The notes under the pieces are model-generated. The model was not told where the DNA came from, ran no database searches, and saw only the letters and a program-made list of their open reading frames with translations. A program made the translations under genes and the position numbers. A DNA stretch of 64,000 bases from 3107 sp001483205 (GTDB lineage Bacteria; Pseudomonadota; Alphaproteobacteria; Rhodobacterales; Rhodobacteraceae), in NCBI GenBank assembly GCA_964291375.2, contig OZ219809.1:1054001-1118000 (forward strand), in the 5' to 3' direction. The number at the start of each line of letters is the position of its first letter. Positions within the stretch are counted from its first letter, which is position 1. Positions 1 through 9,218 of this stretch are shown here, piece after piece.

Positions 1-176
1 GTTTGGTCATGCTGCTTCGCGCACTTCACCTTGACGACCATGACGCCACGGGGCTTTTCATCGGAACGCTTGGTTTGGGCTTTCCCGTAGAGCATTCCGG
101 TAACTGCACGACGAATGGGCTTCATAAGCAGCACTTCATCCACGCCGCGCGCAAAAGCATCAGGATTGATTCTCAT
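1..176 (-). CDS. Hypothetical protein, N-terminal part, runs off the left edge
   Basis: An open frame starts with ATG at 176 on the minus strand and continues without a stop for 58 codons to the window edge. The visible product starts MRINPDAFARGVDEVL and is rich in Lys and Arg further on (KAQTKRSDEKPRG). Codon use is less GC-biased at third positions than in neighbouring genes and no strong ribosome binding site is visible. I do not recognise the family. It could be an accessory or mobile gene, or a chance frame. The opposite strand also has an open frame here, which I consider less likely. Confidence 0.35.
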   Translation of the reverse strand, partial: MRINPDAFARGVDEVLLMKPIRRAVTGMLYGKAQTKRSDEKPRGVMVVKVKCAKQHDQ

Positions 177-287
177 ATCGTTGCCTGTTGTCAGATACTT
201 AAAAAAAGTTAGAGAATAAACCAGCAAAAAGCAAGGCTGAAAAGTTCATAACGCCTGCAAGCCTCGTCAAATTCTCTGCAAACCTCG

Positions 288-773
288 TCAAACGCCGGTC
301 GTTCCCCCTTCGGACCTATCCACCCTATCCGCCCCCCGCACCGCCTGATCAAACGCCTCCAGACTGGCCTCCAGCGCCAGCATGATAGAGCCATGGCGGT
401 TCCTGTAGTCCCGCGCCGGGATCAGGCTCTCCAACCCGTCGAACGGCGCATCCGGCACCGGCCCCCCCTCTGTCAGCATGGCCAGAAGCTGATCCCGCGC
501 CGCCCTGATCTGATCCCGCGAACAGCCGACGATATTGCCCCCCACCACCGAGGCCGCCGCCTGCCCCAACGCGCAGGCTTTCACATCCTGCCCGTAATCG
601 GTGACAACCCCGCCCTGCACCGTCATCCCCACGGTCACGCTCGACCCGCACAGCGGCGCGCGGCGTCTGACCGTCGCCCCCGGTTCCGGCAGAGGCTCCG
701 CCCGCGGCATATCCGCCGCCAGTGCCAGAATCCGGGTCGAATAGAGGGCGATCAGATCGGCATCGGCATTCAT
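288..773 (-). CDS. Iron-sulfur cluster assembly scaffold protein (IscU/NifU N-terminal fold)
   Basis: A 161-residue protein resembling the IscU/NifU N-terminal scaffold, on which Fe-S clusters are assembled before transfer to apo-proteins. Cys42 (RRAPLCGSSV) and Cys67 (DVKACALGQAAAS) fit the first two conserved ligand positions. Cys84 follows in GGNIVGCSRD, but its spacing differs from the third ligand of classical IscU, so this may be a divergent scaffold. The C-terminal half keeps the RNRHGSIMLALEA region typical of the alphaproteobacterial version. The ATG at 773 is chosen because the longer upstream frame overlaps divergent hisI. It is transcribed away from hisI across a gap of about 40 bp, so the two probably share a promoter region. 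Confidence 0.8.
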   Translation of the reverse strand: MNADADLIALYSTRILALAADMPRAEPLPEPGATVRRRAPLCGSSVTVGMTVQGGVVTDYGQDVKACALGQAAASVVGGNIVGCSRDQIRAARDQLLAMLTEGGPVPDAPFDGLESLIPARDYRNRHGSIMLALEASLEAFDQAVRGADRVDRSEGGTTGV

Positions 774-813
774 GGGTTTTCCTCTGCGCCAGTGTGACCT
801 AAATAGGCGGTGA

Positions 814-1200
814 ATGGCCAGGGCGAAAGGTGCGGATGTGACTTTTGATCCCGCAACGCTGAAATATGATGCGCGCGGGCTTGTCCCGGCAATCGCGCAG
901 GAGGACGGAACCGGCACCGTGCTGATGATGGCATGGATGAATGCCGAAGCGGTGCGCAAGACGCTTGAAACCCGCCGCGTCACCTATTGGTCGCGGTCCC
1001 GCCGATGCCTGTGGGTCAAGGGGGAAACCTCGGGCCATGTGCAGGATTTGCTCGACATGCGCGTGGATTGCGACCGGGATTGCCTGTTGCTGGTTGTCCG
1101 CCAGAGCGGCCCGGCCTGCCATACAGGCCGCAAGAGCTGTTTTTATACCTCGGTCGCTGACGGGCGGGAGGTTGAGCTGATGGCCCCGGTTAAGGGGTGA
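814..1200 (+). CDS. hisI: Phosphoribosyl-AMP cyclohydrolase
   Basis: A 128-residue HisI, which opens the adenine ring of phosphoribosyl-AMP in the third step of histidine synthesis in the cytoplasm. The family block TYWSRSRRCLWVKGETSGH is at about residues 58-76. The Mg-binding DCDRDC cluster (Asp85, Asp87, Asp89) and the zinc-site cysteines Cys86, Cys102 and Cys109 are intact. The length matches monofunctional HisI, so there is no fused HisE domain. It converges on gluQ with only six bases between the stop codons. No other his genes are in the window. Confidence 0.95.
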   Translation: MARAKGADVTFDPATLKYDARGLVPAIAQEDGTGTVLMMAWMNAEAVRKTLETRRVTYWSRSRRCLWVKGETSGHVQDLLDMRVDCDRDCLLLVVRQSGPACHTGRKSCFYTSVADGREVELMAPVKG

Positions 1201-1206
1201 AAGCCC

Positions 1207-2061
1207 TTACAACCCGACCATGCGCCTTATATCCGCCGGGGTCGCGCCCTCTGCCCGGTATGTGCGGATGGCGCGGGCATCATCGCGTTTGGCCAGGCGT
1301 TTTCCGGCCTCATCGCGGATCAGCCGGTGATGGTGACAGACCGGGCCGGGCAGACCCAGCAGCCCCTGCAACACCACGTGAATCCGGGTTGCCTCAAACA
1401 GATCGGCCCCGCGCACCACATGGCTGATCCCCTGCGCCGCGTCATCAACCACCACCGCAAGGTGATAGGCGATATGGCCGGTTTCCCGCCGCCCGAGGAC
1501 AACATCGCCGGTGCGCTCAATCAGGTCAGTGCGCGAGACAGCAACGTCCCTCGCCGCGCCTGATCCTTCCTCACGCCAGCAAAGGGGCCGGGACAGGGTG
1601 GCAACCGCCCTCTGCATGTTCAGCCGCAGCGCGTCCCCGGTGCGCCGGTCCGACATCGGCCGGTCCCTGCATGTGCCGGGATAGACGGGGCCGTCGGGAC
1701 CGGTTTGCGCCGCGCCCTCCTGCGGGGCCGACAGCGCGTCGCGAATGGCCCGGCGATTGCAGGAACAGGGAAAGACCAGCCCCCGCGCGCTCAACTCTGC
1801 CAGCGCCGCCAGATAGTGCGGGGTGCGTTCGGACTGGCGCAGCACCGGGCCGTCCCAACGCAGCCCCAGCCATTCGAGGTCATCAAGGATGGCGCGCTCG
1901 TATTCCCGGCGACAGCGGGCGCGGTCCGTGTCTTCGATCCTGAGCGCGAACCGCCCGCCCGCGGCTTTCGCCAGATCATGGGCCAGAAGCGCGGAAAAGG
2001 CGTGCCCCAGATGCAGGTATCCGGTCGGCGACGGGGCGAATCTGGTGCGAAAAGGCGTCAC
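1207..2061 (-). CDS. gluQ: Glutamyl-Q tRNA(Asp) synthetase
   Basis: A 284-residue GluQ, a truncated paralogue of glutamyl-tRNA synthetase. It lacks the anticodon-binding domain and attaches glutamate to queuosine in tRNA(Asp). FRTRFAPSPTGYLHLGHA near the N terminus contains the HIGH-like signature, and KRLAKRD near the C terminus is the KMSKS equivalent. Cysteines in FPCSCNRRAI and YPGTCRD match the zinc site. I chose the GTG at 2061 because the family normally begins just before FRTRFAPSP. An in-frame ATG at 2097 adds 12 residues, but it lies inside an interspersed repeat. The gene lies downstream of gyrA and trmFO. Tgt, needed for queuosine in the same tRNA, is encoded at about 11 kb. Confidence 0.92.
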   Translation of the reverse strand: MTPFRTRFAPSPTGYLHLGHAFSALLAHDLAKAAGGRFALRIEDTDRARCRREYERAILDDLEWLGLRWDGPVLRQSERTPHYLAALAELSARGLVFPCSCNRRAIRDALSAPQEGAAQTGPDGPVYPGTCRDRPMSDRRTGDALRLNMQRAVATLSRPLCWREEGSGAARDVAVSRTDLIERTGDVVLGRRETGHIAYHLAVVVDDAAQGISHVVRGADLFEATRIHVVLQGLLGLPGPVCHHHRLIRDEAGKRLAKRDDARAIRTYRAEGATPADIRRMVGL

Positions 2062-2089
2062 GCTTTTTCCCGAATTATGGATAAATGAC

Positions 2090-2154
2090 CACTGCATATT
2101 GGCGCATCGGCGGCCAAACCGCCCTGCCCGGCTTGGTCAATATGCAAAGGTTTT
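2090..2154. repeat. Short MITE-like inverted repeat
   Basis: Begins CTGCATATTGGCGCATCGG and ends TCAATATGCAAAGGTTTTG, so its ends are inverted copies of each other. The middle carries the GGCCAAACCGCC and GCCCGGC blocks that recur in other gaps of the window. It lies between gluQ and trmFO and supplies the alternative ATG of gluQ. Confidence 0.6.
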
Positions 2155-2164
2155 GCCCCCCCTT

Positions 2165-3514
2165 TCAGCATCCGTCCAGCCATGATTGCCATGCGGCCTT
2201 GGCGCGGTCGGTATATGCCTTATAGCGGTCCCGGCGATTGCGCCGCCCGCCCCGCGCATCAACCGGCGGAAACAGGCCGAAATTCACGTTCATCGGCTGG
2301 AATGTCCCTGCCTCGGCCCCGCCGGTGATGTGGTGGGTGAGCGCCCCCGTTGCTGTCTCCCGTGGCGGGGCGGCAACCGGCCGCCCGGTCAGCTCACCCG
2401 CCGCCAGACGACCCGCCAAAAGACCGATGGCCGCCGATTCGACATATCCCTCCACCCCGGTGATCTGACCGGCAAACCGGATATTGGGCCGGGTGCAGAG
2501 CCGCAACTGATCATCCAGCAGGCGGGGCGCATTGATGAAGGTGTTGCGGTGAATGCCGCCCAGACGAGCGAAAGAGGCGTTTTCCAACCCCGGAATCATC
2601 CTGAAAACAGAAGTTTGCGCGCTATATTTCATCTTTGTCTGAAAGCCGACGATATTATAGAGTGTGCCGAGCGCGTTGTCCCGGCGCAACTGAACAACCG
2701 CATGGGGCTTGATCTGCGGCTGATGGGGGTTGGTCAGACCTACCGGCTTCATCGGACCGTGGCGCAGGGTGTCGCGCCCGCGCTCGGCCATCACCTCAAT
2801 CGGCAGGCAACCATCGAAATACCCGGCGGTCTCGCCCGCGCGAAAGGCCGTCTTTTCGGCGGCAAGCAGGGCGTCGATGAATGCCTCGTATTGGTCCCGG
2901 TCCATCGGGCAGTTCAGATAGGCCCGGCGGTCTTCGTCGGTCTCCCCCTTGTCATAGCGCGATTGTCGCCACGCTTTTGACATATCGATGGAATCGGCGT
3001 GGACGATGGGGGCGATGGCATCGAAAAAGGCCAGGCTTTCCGCGCCGGTATGGGCGCGAATGCTTTGCCCGAGCGCGGTTGAGGTCAGCGGGCCGGTGGC
3101 GATGATCCAGTGGCCGTTGGCGGGGGGCAGGTCGGTGATCTCGCCGGTTTTGATCCGCAGGTTCGGGTGGGCGCGCAGCCGGGCGGTGACGGACCGGGCA
3201 AACGGGTCACGGTCCACGGCCAGGGCCGAACCCGCTGGCAGGGCGTGACGGTCGGCCATGGCCATGATCAGGCTGTTTGCGGCGCGCATTTCCCAGTGCA
3301 GAAGGCCGACCGCGTTGCCCTCGTCATCGTCAGAGCGGAACGAGTTCGAGCAGACCATTTCAGCCAGATCGCCGGTGCGGTGGGCAAAAGTGCCGGTTTT
3401 CGGGCGCATTTCGTATAGGACGACCCGAATGCCCCGGTTTGCGGCCTGCCAGGCGGCTTCGCAACCGGCCATGCCGCCGCCGATGATGTGAAGGGTTTGA
3501 AGGGTTTTCGCCAT
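2165..3514 (-). CDS. trmFO: Methylenetetrahydrofolate-tRNA-(uracil-5-)-methyltransferase
   Basis: A 449-residue TrmFO, the folate- and FAD-dependent enzyme that makes 5-methyluridine at position 54 in the T-loop of tRNAs. The N-terminal dinucleotide-binding motif is LHIIGGGMAGCEAAW at residues 8-22. The family blocks EMVCSNSFRSDD, NCPMDRDQYEAFIDALLAAE and NVNFGLFPP are all present. The ATG at 3514 sits just before the FAD motif; a longer frame to 3589 is open but has no conserved sequence. The gene is on the gyrA strand about 90 bp downstream of it and is followed by gluQ, another tRNA-modification gene. Confidence 0.95.
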   Translation of the reverse strand: MAKTLQTLHIIGGGMAGCEAAWQAANRGIRVVLYEMRPKTGTFAHRTGDLAEMVCSNSFRSDDDEGNAVGLLHWEMRAANSLIMAMADRHALPAGSALAVDRDPFARSVTARLRAHPNLRIKTGEITDLPPANGHWIIATGPLTSTALGQSIRAHTGAESLAFFDAIAPIVHADSIDMSKAWRQSRYDKGETDEDRRAYLNCPMDRDQYEAFIDALLAAEKTAFRAGETAGYFDGCLPIEVMAERGRDTLRHGPMKPVGLTNPHQPQIKPHAVVQLRRDNALGTLYNIVGFQTKMKYSAQTSVFRMIPGLENASFARLGGIHRNTFINAPRLLDDQLRLCTRPNIRFAGQITGVEGYVESAAIGLLAGRLAAGELTGRPVAAPPRETATGALTHHITGGAEAGTFQPMNVNFGLFPPVDARGGRRNRRDRYKAYTDRAKAAWQSWLDGC

Positions 3515-3604
3515 ATGTGCTTTCGTGTCCGGGGGCCGGTTCGGGGTCATGCCCCGCTTGTTCGCTGAAGGGGGGGGCCAGTGATCCACTTTACGTCGGC
3601 GCGC

Positions 3605-6352
3605 CTAACCCGCCGCCCCTTCGTCCCCATCATCCGCCTCGTCCTGATCCGCGATCCAGGCGACGGACACCACCTCTTCCCCCTCTGCGGTGTCAAAAAC
3701 CCTCACCCCGCCCGCGCTGCGCGACCGGAACGAAATGCCCTCGACCGGGCAACGGATCGACTGCCCGCCGGAAGTCGCCAGCATGATCTGATCATCAGGT
3801 TCGACCGGGAACGACGCCACCAGTGCCCCGCCGCGCATCGCCTTGTCCATCGCCGCCACCCCCATGCCGCCGCGCCCGCGCACCGGATAATCATGCGAAG
3901 ACGACAGCTTACCGGCCCCTTCTGCGGTGATGGTCAGGATCATGTCCTCCGCCGCCGACATTTCCGCATAGCGCGTCTGAGAGATGGCCCCGCCAACCGT
4001 TGCTTCCGCCTCTTCTTCCTCGCCGTCGGGTTCCTCTGTCACCCCGGCCACGGCGCGGCGCATTTTCAGATAGGCGGCGCGCTCTTCCGGCGTCGCCTCG
4101 AAATGCCGGATGACGGACATCGAGACCACCCGGTCATCGCCCGACAGCCGTATCCCCCGCACGCCGGTCGATTTACGGCCCTTGAACACCCGCACATCGG
4201 TGGCGCGAAAGCGGATGGCGCGGCCCGAACGGGTGACCAGCATCACATCGTCGTCCTCATTGCAGATGCGGGCGTTCACCAGCGCCACGCCTTCCGGCAA
4301 ATCCATCGCGATCTTGCCGTTGGCCCGCACATTGGTGAAATCCGAAAGCGCGTTGCGCCGCACGTCGCCCGCGCTGGTGGCAAAGACGATTTGCAGATCA
4401 GCCCATTCGTCATCCGGCCGGTCCACCGGCATGACGGCGGCAATCGAAACGCCCTGCGGAATCGGCAGGATATTGACAATCGCCTTGCCCTTGGCGTTGC
4501 GCCCCCCCTGCGGCAGACGCCAGGTCTTCAGCGTATAGGCCATGCCGTCAGTGGTAAAGAACAACAGCCGGGTATGGGTATTGGCGACAAACAGGGTGGT
4601 GACCACATCGTCATCCTTCGTCGCCATGCCGGTCAGCCCCTTACCGCCGCGTTTCTGGGCGCGGAAATCGGCCAGTGGCGTGCGCTTGACATAGCCGGTC
4701 TGGGTGATCGTCACCACCATGTCCTCGCGCTCAATCAGGTCTTCGTCTTCCATATCGCCGGACCATTCGATGATCTCGGTGCGGCGCGGTGTCGCGAATT
4801 GCGCCCGCACCTCACGCAGTTCATCGGCAATGATCGCCATGATCCGGTCACGCGAGCGCAGAATGTCCAGATATTCGCGGATTGCGGCGGCCAGTTCGCG
4901 CAATTCCTCGGCAACTTCCCTGACGCCGATTCGGGTCAGACGCTGAAGCCGCAACTCGAGTATCGCGCGGGCCTGGGCCTCTGACAGGTTATAGGTGCCG
5001 TCCGCGTTCATCCCGTGGGTCGGGTCATCAATCAGCCGGATATATTCGGCTATGGCCGCCGCAGGCCAGGGGCGGCGCATCAGCTTTTCGCGGGCCTCTG
5101 CCGCATCCGCCGACGCCCGGATCGTCTCGACCACCTCATCCACATTGCTGACCGCGACCGCCAGACCGCACAGCAGATGGCTGCGTTCGCGGGCCTTGCG
5201 CAGATCATGGGCGGTGCGGCGGGCAACAACCTCTTCTCGAAACACGATAAAAGCGGTCAGAAAGTCGCGCAGGCTCAGCGTCTCGGGCCGCCCGCCGTTC
5301 AGTGCCAGCATGTTGCAGCCGAACGAAGTCTGCATCGGGCTAAAGCGGTAGAGCTGGTTCAGAACCACCTCTGCCGTGGCGTCGCGTTTCAGTTCGATGA
5401 CCACACGCACACCGTTGCGGTCGGATTCGTCCTGCACATGGGCAATGCCCTCGATCCGCTTTTCACGGACCTGCTCGGCAATCTTTTCGATCATCGCCGC
5501 CTTGTTGACCTGATAGGGAATCTCATCAATGACAATCGCCTGGCGATCCTTGCGGATTTCCTCGACCCGGGTTTTCGCGCGCATGATGACGGTGCCGCGC
5601 CCCTCGGTATAGGCCCTGCGGGCACCGGACCGCCCCAGCATCTGCCCGCCAGTGGGAAAGTCGGGGCCGGGAATGTATTCCAGCAGCCGCTCAGAGGACA
5701 AATCCGGATCGTCAATCAGGGCCAGGGTTGCGTCCGCCACTTCGCCCAGATTGTGGGGCGGGATATTGGTTGCCATGCCGACGGCAATGCCGCCCGCGCC
5801 GTTGACCAGCATATTGGGAAACCGTGCGGGCAGAACGGTGGGTTCCCGGTCCTTGCCGTCATAGTTGTCCTGAAAATCGACGGTTTCCTTTTCGATGTCG
5901 GCCAGCAGTGCCGCGGCGGGCCGGTCCATCCGCACCTCGGTATAGCGCATGGCCGCCGGGTTGTCGCCGTCCATCGATCCGAAATTGCCCTGCCCGTCGA
6001 GTAATGGCAGCGACATCGAAAAATCCTGCGCCATCCGCACCAGCGCGTCATAGATGGCGCTGTCGCCGTGGGGGTGGTATTTCCCCATCACGTCACCGAC
6101 CGGGCGCGCCGATTTGCGATAGGGCTTGTCGTGGCCGTTGCCGGATTCGTGCATGGCATAAAGGATGCGCCGGTGCACGGGTTTCAGCCCGTCCCGCAGG
6201 TCGGGAATCGCACGGCTGACGATGACGCTCATCGCATAATCGAGGTAAGAGCGCCGCATTTCGTCGGTGATCGAGACTGCGGGGTCATCCCGTCCTGTGC
6301 CGGAAGCGTGATAATCTTTTTCTGTGTCAGTATCTTGAGGTGGGTTTTTCAT
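3605..6352 (-). CDS. gyrA: DNA gyrase subunit A
   Basis: A 915-residue GyrA, the DNA-breaking and rejoining subunit of gyrase that introduces negative supercoils with GyrB. The catalytic tyrosine is Tyr137 in AAMRYTEVRM. The quinolone-resistance region reads HPHGDSAIYDALVRMAQ, with Ser98 and Asp102 at the positions of E. coli Ser83 and Asp87, the sensitive residues. The GyrA-box QKRGGKG is at 566-572, which separates gyrase from topoisomerase IV. The C-terminal beta-pinwheel has an acidic insert (EEPDGEEEEAEA). The ATG at 6352 is followed by a short polar leader before the conserved ITDEMRRSYLDYAM block. It diverges from dxs. Confidence 0.97.
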   Translation of the reverse strand: MKNPPQDTDTEKDYHASGTGRDDPAVSITDEMRRSYLDYAMSVIVSRAIPDLRDGLKPVHRRILYAMHESGNGHDKPYRKSARPVGDVMGKYHPHGDSAIYDALVRMAQDFSMSLPLLDGQGNFGSMDGDNPAAMRYTEVRMDRPAAALLADIEKETVDFQDNYDGKDREPTVLPARFPNMLVNGAGGIAVGMATNIPPHNLGEVADATLALIDDPDLSSERLLEYIPGPDFPTGGQMLGRSGARRAYTEGRGTVIMRAKTRVEEIRKDRQAIVIDEIPYQVNKAAMIEKIAEQVREKRIEGIAHVQDESDRNGVRVVIELKRDATAEVVLNQLYRFSPMQTSFGCNMLALNGGRPETLSLRDFLTAFIVFREEVVARRTAHDLRKARERSHLLCGLAVAVSNVDEVVETIRASADAAEAREKLMRRPWPAAAIAEYIRLIDDPTHGMNADGTYNLSEAQARAILELRLQRLTRIGVREVAEELRELAAAIREYLDILRSRDRIMAIIADELREVRAQFATPRRTEIIEWSGDMEDEDLIEREDMVVTITQTGYVKRTPLADFRAQKRGGKGLTGMATKDDDVVTTLFVANTHTRLLFFTTDGMAYTLKTWRLPQGGRNAKGKAIVNILPIPQGVSIAAVMPVDRPDDEWADLQIVFATSAGDVRRNALSDFTNVRANGKIAMDLPEGVALVNARICNEDDDVMLVTRSGRAIRFRATDVRVFKGRKSTGVRGIRLSGDDRVVSMSVIRHFEATPEERAAYLKMRRAVAGVTEEPDGEEEEAEATVGGAISQTRYAEMSAAEDMILTITAEGAGKLSSSHDYPVRGRGGMGVAAMDKAMRGGALVASFPVEPDDQIMLATSGGQSIRCPVEGISFRSRSAGGVRVFDTAEGEEVVSVAWIADQDEADDGDEGAAG

Positions 6353-6593
6353 GCAGGGTTCCGCCTTGCCGGAAGGTTCGGGATCGGGTCGGTATCGTGT
6401 TGTGCGGACTATACAGGAGCGCGGACGGCCTCTGCAATGGGGGATGACGGGCGAGAGGGGGACGCGCGCCGTCCCGCCCCACCCGTCCGCAGGCATATCT
6501 GCCCCGCCATAAATGAAGCGACATTCTTGCGGGAAGCAATTCGTTTTGCTATTCCGGGCGATAGTTAAGAAATACCGACAGAGAGGGACAGAG

Positions 6594-8525
6594 ATGAGCG
6601 AACGCCCCGGAACCCCGCTGCTGGATTGTGTCTCGGTCCCTGCTGACCTGAAAAGGCTGTCAGACGCAGAGCTCCACCGGCTGGCAGATGAATTGCGGGC
6701 AGAGACAATCAGCGCGGTATCGGAAACCGGCGGTCATCTGGGCGCAGGTCTGGGTGTGGTCGAGCTGACCGTGGCGCTGCACGCGGTTTTCAGCGCGCCA
6801 AGGGACAGGATCATCTGGGATGTCGGCCATCAGTGCTATCCCCACAAAATCCTGACCGGGCGGCGCGACCGGATCCGGACATTGCGTCAGGAAGACGGGC
6901 TGTCAGGGTTCACCAAACGCTCTGAAAGCCCGTATGACCCGTTCGGGGCCGCGCACAGTTCCACGTCGATCTCGGCGACGCTGGGCTTTGCCGTGGCCCG
7001 CGATCTTGGCGGCACCCCCGAACACGGGATCGGCGACTGTATCGCGGTGATCGGTGACGGCGCGATCTCGGCCGGCATGGCCTATGAGGCGATGAACAAC
7101 GCGGGCCATCTGAAAAAGCGGCTGTTTGTCATCCTCAATGACAACGACATGTCCATCGCGCCGCCGGTCGGCGCAATGTCAAAATACCTGTCGCGGCTCT
7201 ATGCCGAGGCGACCTTTCAGGATTTGAAATCCGCCGCCAGCGGGGCGGTCAGCCTGTTGCCGGAGCCTCTGCGCGACAGCGCGCGCCGGGCCAGGGACAT
7301 GCTGAAAGGGGTGACCATTGGCGGCACATTGTTTGAGGAACTTGGGTTTTCCTATATCGGCCCGGTTGATGGCCATGACCTGCGCCGGTTGCTGCCGCTT
7401 TTGCGCATGGCCAAGGAACGCGCGACAGGGCCGATTCTGATCCATGTCACCACTGAAAAGGGCAAGGGCTATCCCCCGGCAGAGAACGCCCGCGATAAGG
7501 GCCATGCGACGGCGAAATTCGATGTGGTGACCGGGACGCAGAAAAAGGCCCCCTCGAACGCGCCAAGCTATACCGGGGTGTTTGCCAAGGCGCTGGTGAC
7601 CGAGGCGGAAACGGATGACAAGGTTTGTGCCGTGACCGCGGCGATGCCCGACGGCACCGGGCTGAACCTGTTTGCCGAACGCTATCCCAGCCGCTGTTTC
7701 GATGTGGCGATTGCCGAGCAGCACGGGGTGACATTCTGTGCCGGGCTGGCGGCGGGGGGGATGAAACCCTTTTGCGTGATATATTCGACCTTCCTGCAAC
7801 GCGGGTATGATCAGGTGGTGCATGATGTGGCGATCCAGCGGCTGCCGGTGCGTTTTGCGATTGACCGGGCCGGGCTGGTGGGGGCCGATGGTGCAACCCA
7901 TGCTGGCAGCTATGACATCGCCTATCTGTCCAATCTGCCGGGCTTTACGGTGATGGCGGCGGCGGATGAGGCCGAACTGGTGCATATGGTGGCCACTGCC
8001 GTTGCCCATGATGACGGCCCGATTGCCTTTCGCTATCCGCGCGGTCAGGGGGTGGGGGTAAACCTGCCTGAGCGGGGCGAGGTGCTGGAGATCGGCAAGG
8101 GCCGGATTGTGCGCGAGGGGGAGCGGGTGGCAATCCTGTCCTTTGGCGCGCGGCTTGAAGAGGTGAAGAAGGCGGCGGATGCGCTGGCCGAGCGCGGGAT
8201 CACCCCGACCATCGCCGATGCCCGCTTTGCCAAACCGCTGGATCGGGAGCTGATCCGGGGGCTGGTTACGGGCCATGAGGCGCTGATCACCATCGAGGAA
8301 GGCGCGGTCGGCGGGTTCAGCAGCCATGTCGCCCTGCTGCTGGCCAATGAAGGGCTGTTTGATAATGGGCTGAAGTTTCGCTCAATGGTCCTGCCCGATG
8401 TTTTCATTGATCAGGCCAGCCCGGCCCGGATGTATGATGTCGCGGCGATGAACGCCCCGCATATCGAGGCCAGGGTGCTTGAGGTTCTGGGCGGGGCCAG
8501 GAAACCCCGCAAGCGTAGGGGATAG
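6594..8525 (+). CDS. dxs: 1-deoxy-D-xylulose-5-phosphate synthase
   Basis: A 643-residue DXS, which condenses pyruvate with glyceraldehyde 3-phosphate using thiamine diphosphate in the first step of the MEP isoprenoid pathway. The thiamine site is seen as GDGAISAGMAYEAMNN at residues 154-169, and the conserved His48 is in SETGGHLGAG. The transketolase-type middle domain with EQHGVTFCAGLAAGG follows, then the C-terminal domain. The ATG at 6594 is preceded by GAGAGGGA, a good ribosome binding site. A longer frame from 6513 has no conserved residues. A low-GC accessory gene starts 15 bp downstream. Confidence 0.96.
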   Translation: MSERPGTPLLDCVSVPADLKRLSDAELHRLADELRAETISAVSETGGHLGAGLGVVELTVALHAVFSAPRDRIIWDVGHQCYPHKILTGRRDRIRTLRQEDGLSGFTKRSESPYDPFGAAHSSTSISATLGFAVARDLGGTPEHGIGDCIAVIGDGAISAGMAYEAMNNAGHLKKRLFVILNDNDMSIAPPVGAMSKYLSRLYAEATFQDLKSAASGAVSLLPEPLRDSARRARDMLKGVTIGGTLFEELGFSYIGPVDGHDLRRLLPLLRMAKERATGPILIHVTTEKGKGYPPAENARDKGHATAKFDVVTGTQKKAPSNAPSYTGVFAKALVTEAETDDKVCAVTAAMPDGTGLNLFAERYPSRCFDVAIAEQHGVTFCAGLAAGGMKPFCVIYSTFLQRGYDQVVHDVAIQRLPVRFAIDRAGLVGADGATHAGSYDIAYLSNLPGFTVMAAADEAELVHMVATAVAHDDGPIAFRYPRGQGVGVNLPERGEVLEIGKGRIVREGERVAILSFGARLEEVKKAADALAERGITPTIADARFAKPLDRELIRGLVTGHEALITIEEGAVGGFSSHVALLLANEGLFDNGLKFRSMVLPDVFIDQASPARMYDVAAMNAPHIEARVLEVLGGARKPRKRRG

Positions 8526-8540
8526 GCCGGAGATAACGGC

Positions 8541-9218
8541 ATGAGGCTAAGAATTATCAGAACGGCCACGGAAAGGTTCCGTGAAAACGTGGATGGTATC
8601 CTTGAGTTCACCGAACAAAGAGTAAAGTCATCCTCGCTCACGAAACAGGATAAATCATGGTGCTACGATATTGCGATCATTCGGTTGTATCGCGAGTTTG
8701 AAGACCTTATGCTGAACTGTCTTGTCACCTTCCTCAATCGTGATCCTGAACAGTTTTCAAAACTGAAACAGCGCAAATTCCCAAAGCGTATGGGCGCAGA
8801 CCTCTGCAAGTATCTGATCTATGGCGACGGGTATTTTGATTTCTCAGGGCGTGATGGACTCATCAGGAAAATCGGGAATTTTATTCCGAAGGGCCACTGG
8901 TTTCCCCAAATTGTTTCTCGTGACGACTATAGAGATGCACTGGACAAGCTCTGCGCCCTCAGAAATTTTGCGGCGCATGACAGTGCTGTATCCAAGAAGC
9001 GCGCGCTGGGAGTAATCGGGCGGGAAAGAAAAAAATTGTCCTCAAGTGGCGCTTGGCTCAAAACACAAGGCCGATTAAAGGAAATCTGCAACAAGCTGCA
9101 ATGTATGGCTCAGAAGATTGAAGAAAAGGCAAAGGAAGAAGAAGAAAAGGCAAGGGAAGAAGAAGAAAAGGCAAAGGAAGAAGAAGAAAAGGCAAAGGAA
9201 GAAAAGGCAAATTTTTGA
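8541..9218 (+). CDS. Protein with HEPN-type R-x4-H motif and charged heptad-repeat tail
   Basis: A 225-residue protein of unknown specific family. Residues 1-190 look all-helical, and Arg141-Asn-Phe-Ala-Ala-His146 fits the R-x4-6-H signature of HEPN RNase and toxin-like domains. The C terminus (about 193-222) is a run of near-perfect seven-residue repeats rich in Glu and Lys (EEEEKAK, EEEEKAR), encoded by 21-bp DNA repeats, and should form a long helix. The gene is clearly more AT-rich than dxs and lpdA, suggesting horizontal acquisition. It starts 15 bp after dxs with a GGAG site and may be co-transcribed. An RNase or abortive-infection role is only inferred from the motif. Confidence 0.75.
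   Translation: MRLRIIRTATERFRENVDGILEFTEQRVKSSSLTKQDKSWCYDIAIIRLYREFEDLMLNCLVTFLNRDPEQFSKLKQRKFPKRMGADLCKYLIYGDGYFDFSGRDGLIRKIGNFIPKGHWFPQIVSRDDYRDALDKLCALRNFAAHDSAVSKKRALGVIGRERKKLSSSGAWLKTQGRLKEICNKLQCMAQKIEEKAKEEEEKAREEEEKAKEEEEKAKEEKANF
9121..9211 (+). repeat. 21-bp coding tandem repeat (GAAGAAGAAAAGGCAAAGGA type)
   Basis: About four imperfect copies of a 21-bp purine-only unit encode the EEEEKAK heptads at the end of the HEPN-type protein. Because 21 is a multiple of three, copy-number change would lengthen or shorten the tail without a frameshift. Confidence 0.8.

Noticed and set aside
3581..4984. Long plus-strand frame of 467 codons opposite gyrA
   Set aside because: It is Arg/His/Pro-rich, without motifs, and lies entirely antisense to gyrA. 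High GC produces such shadow frames.
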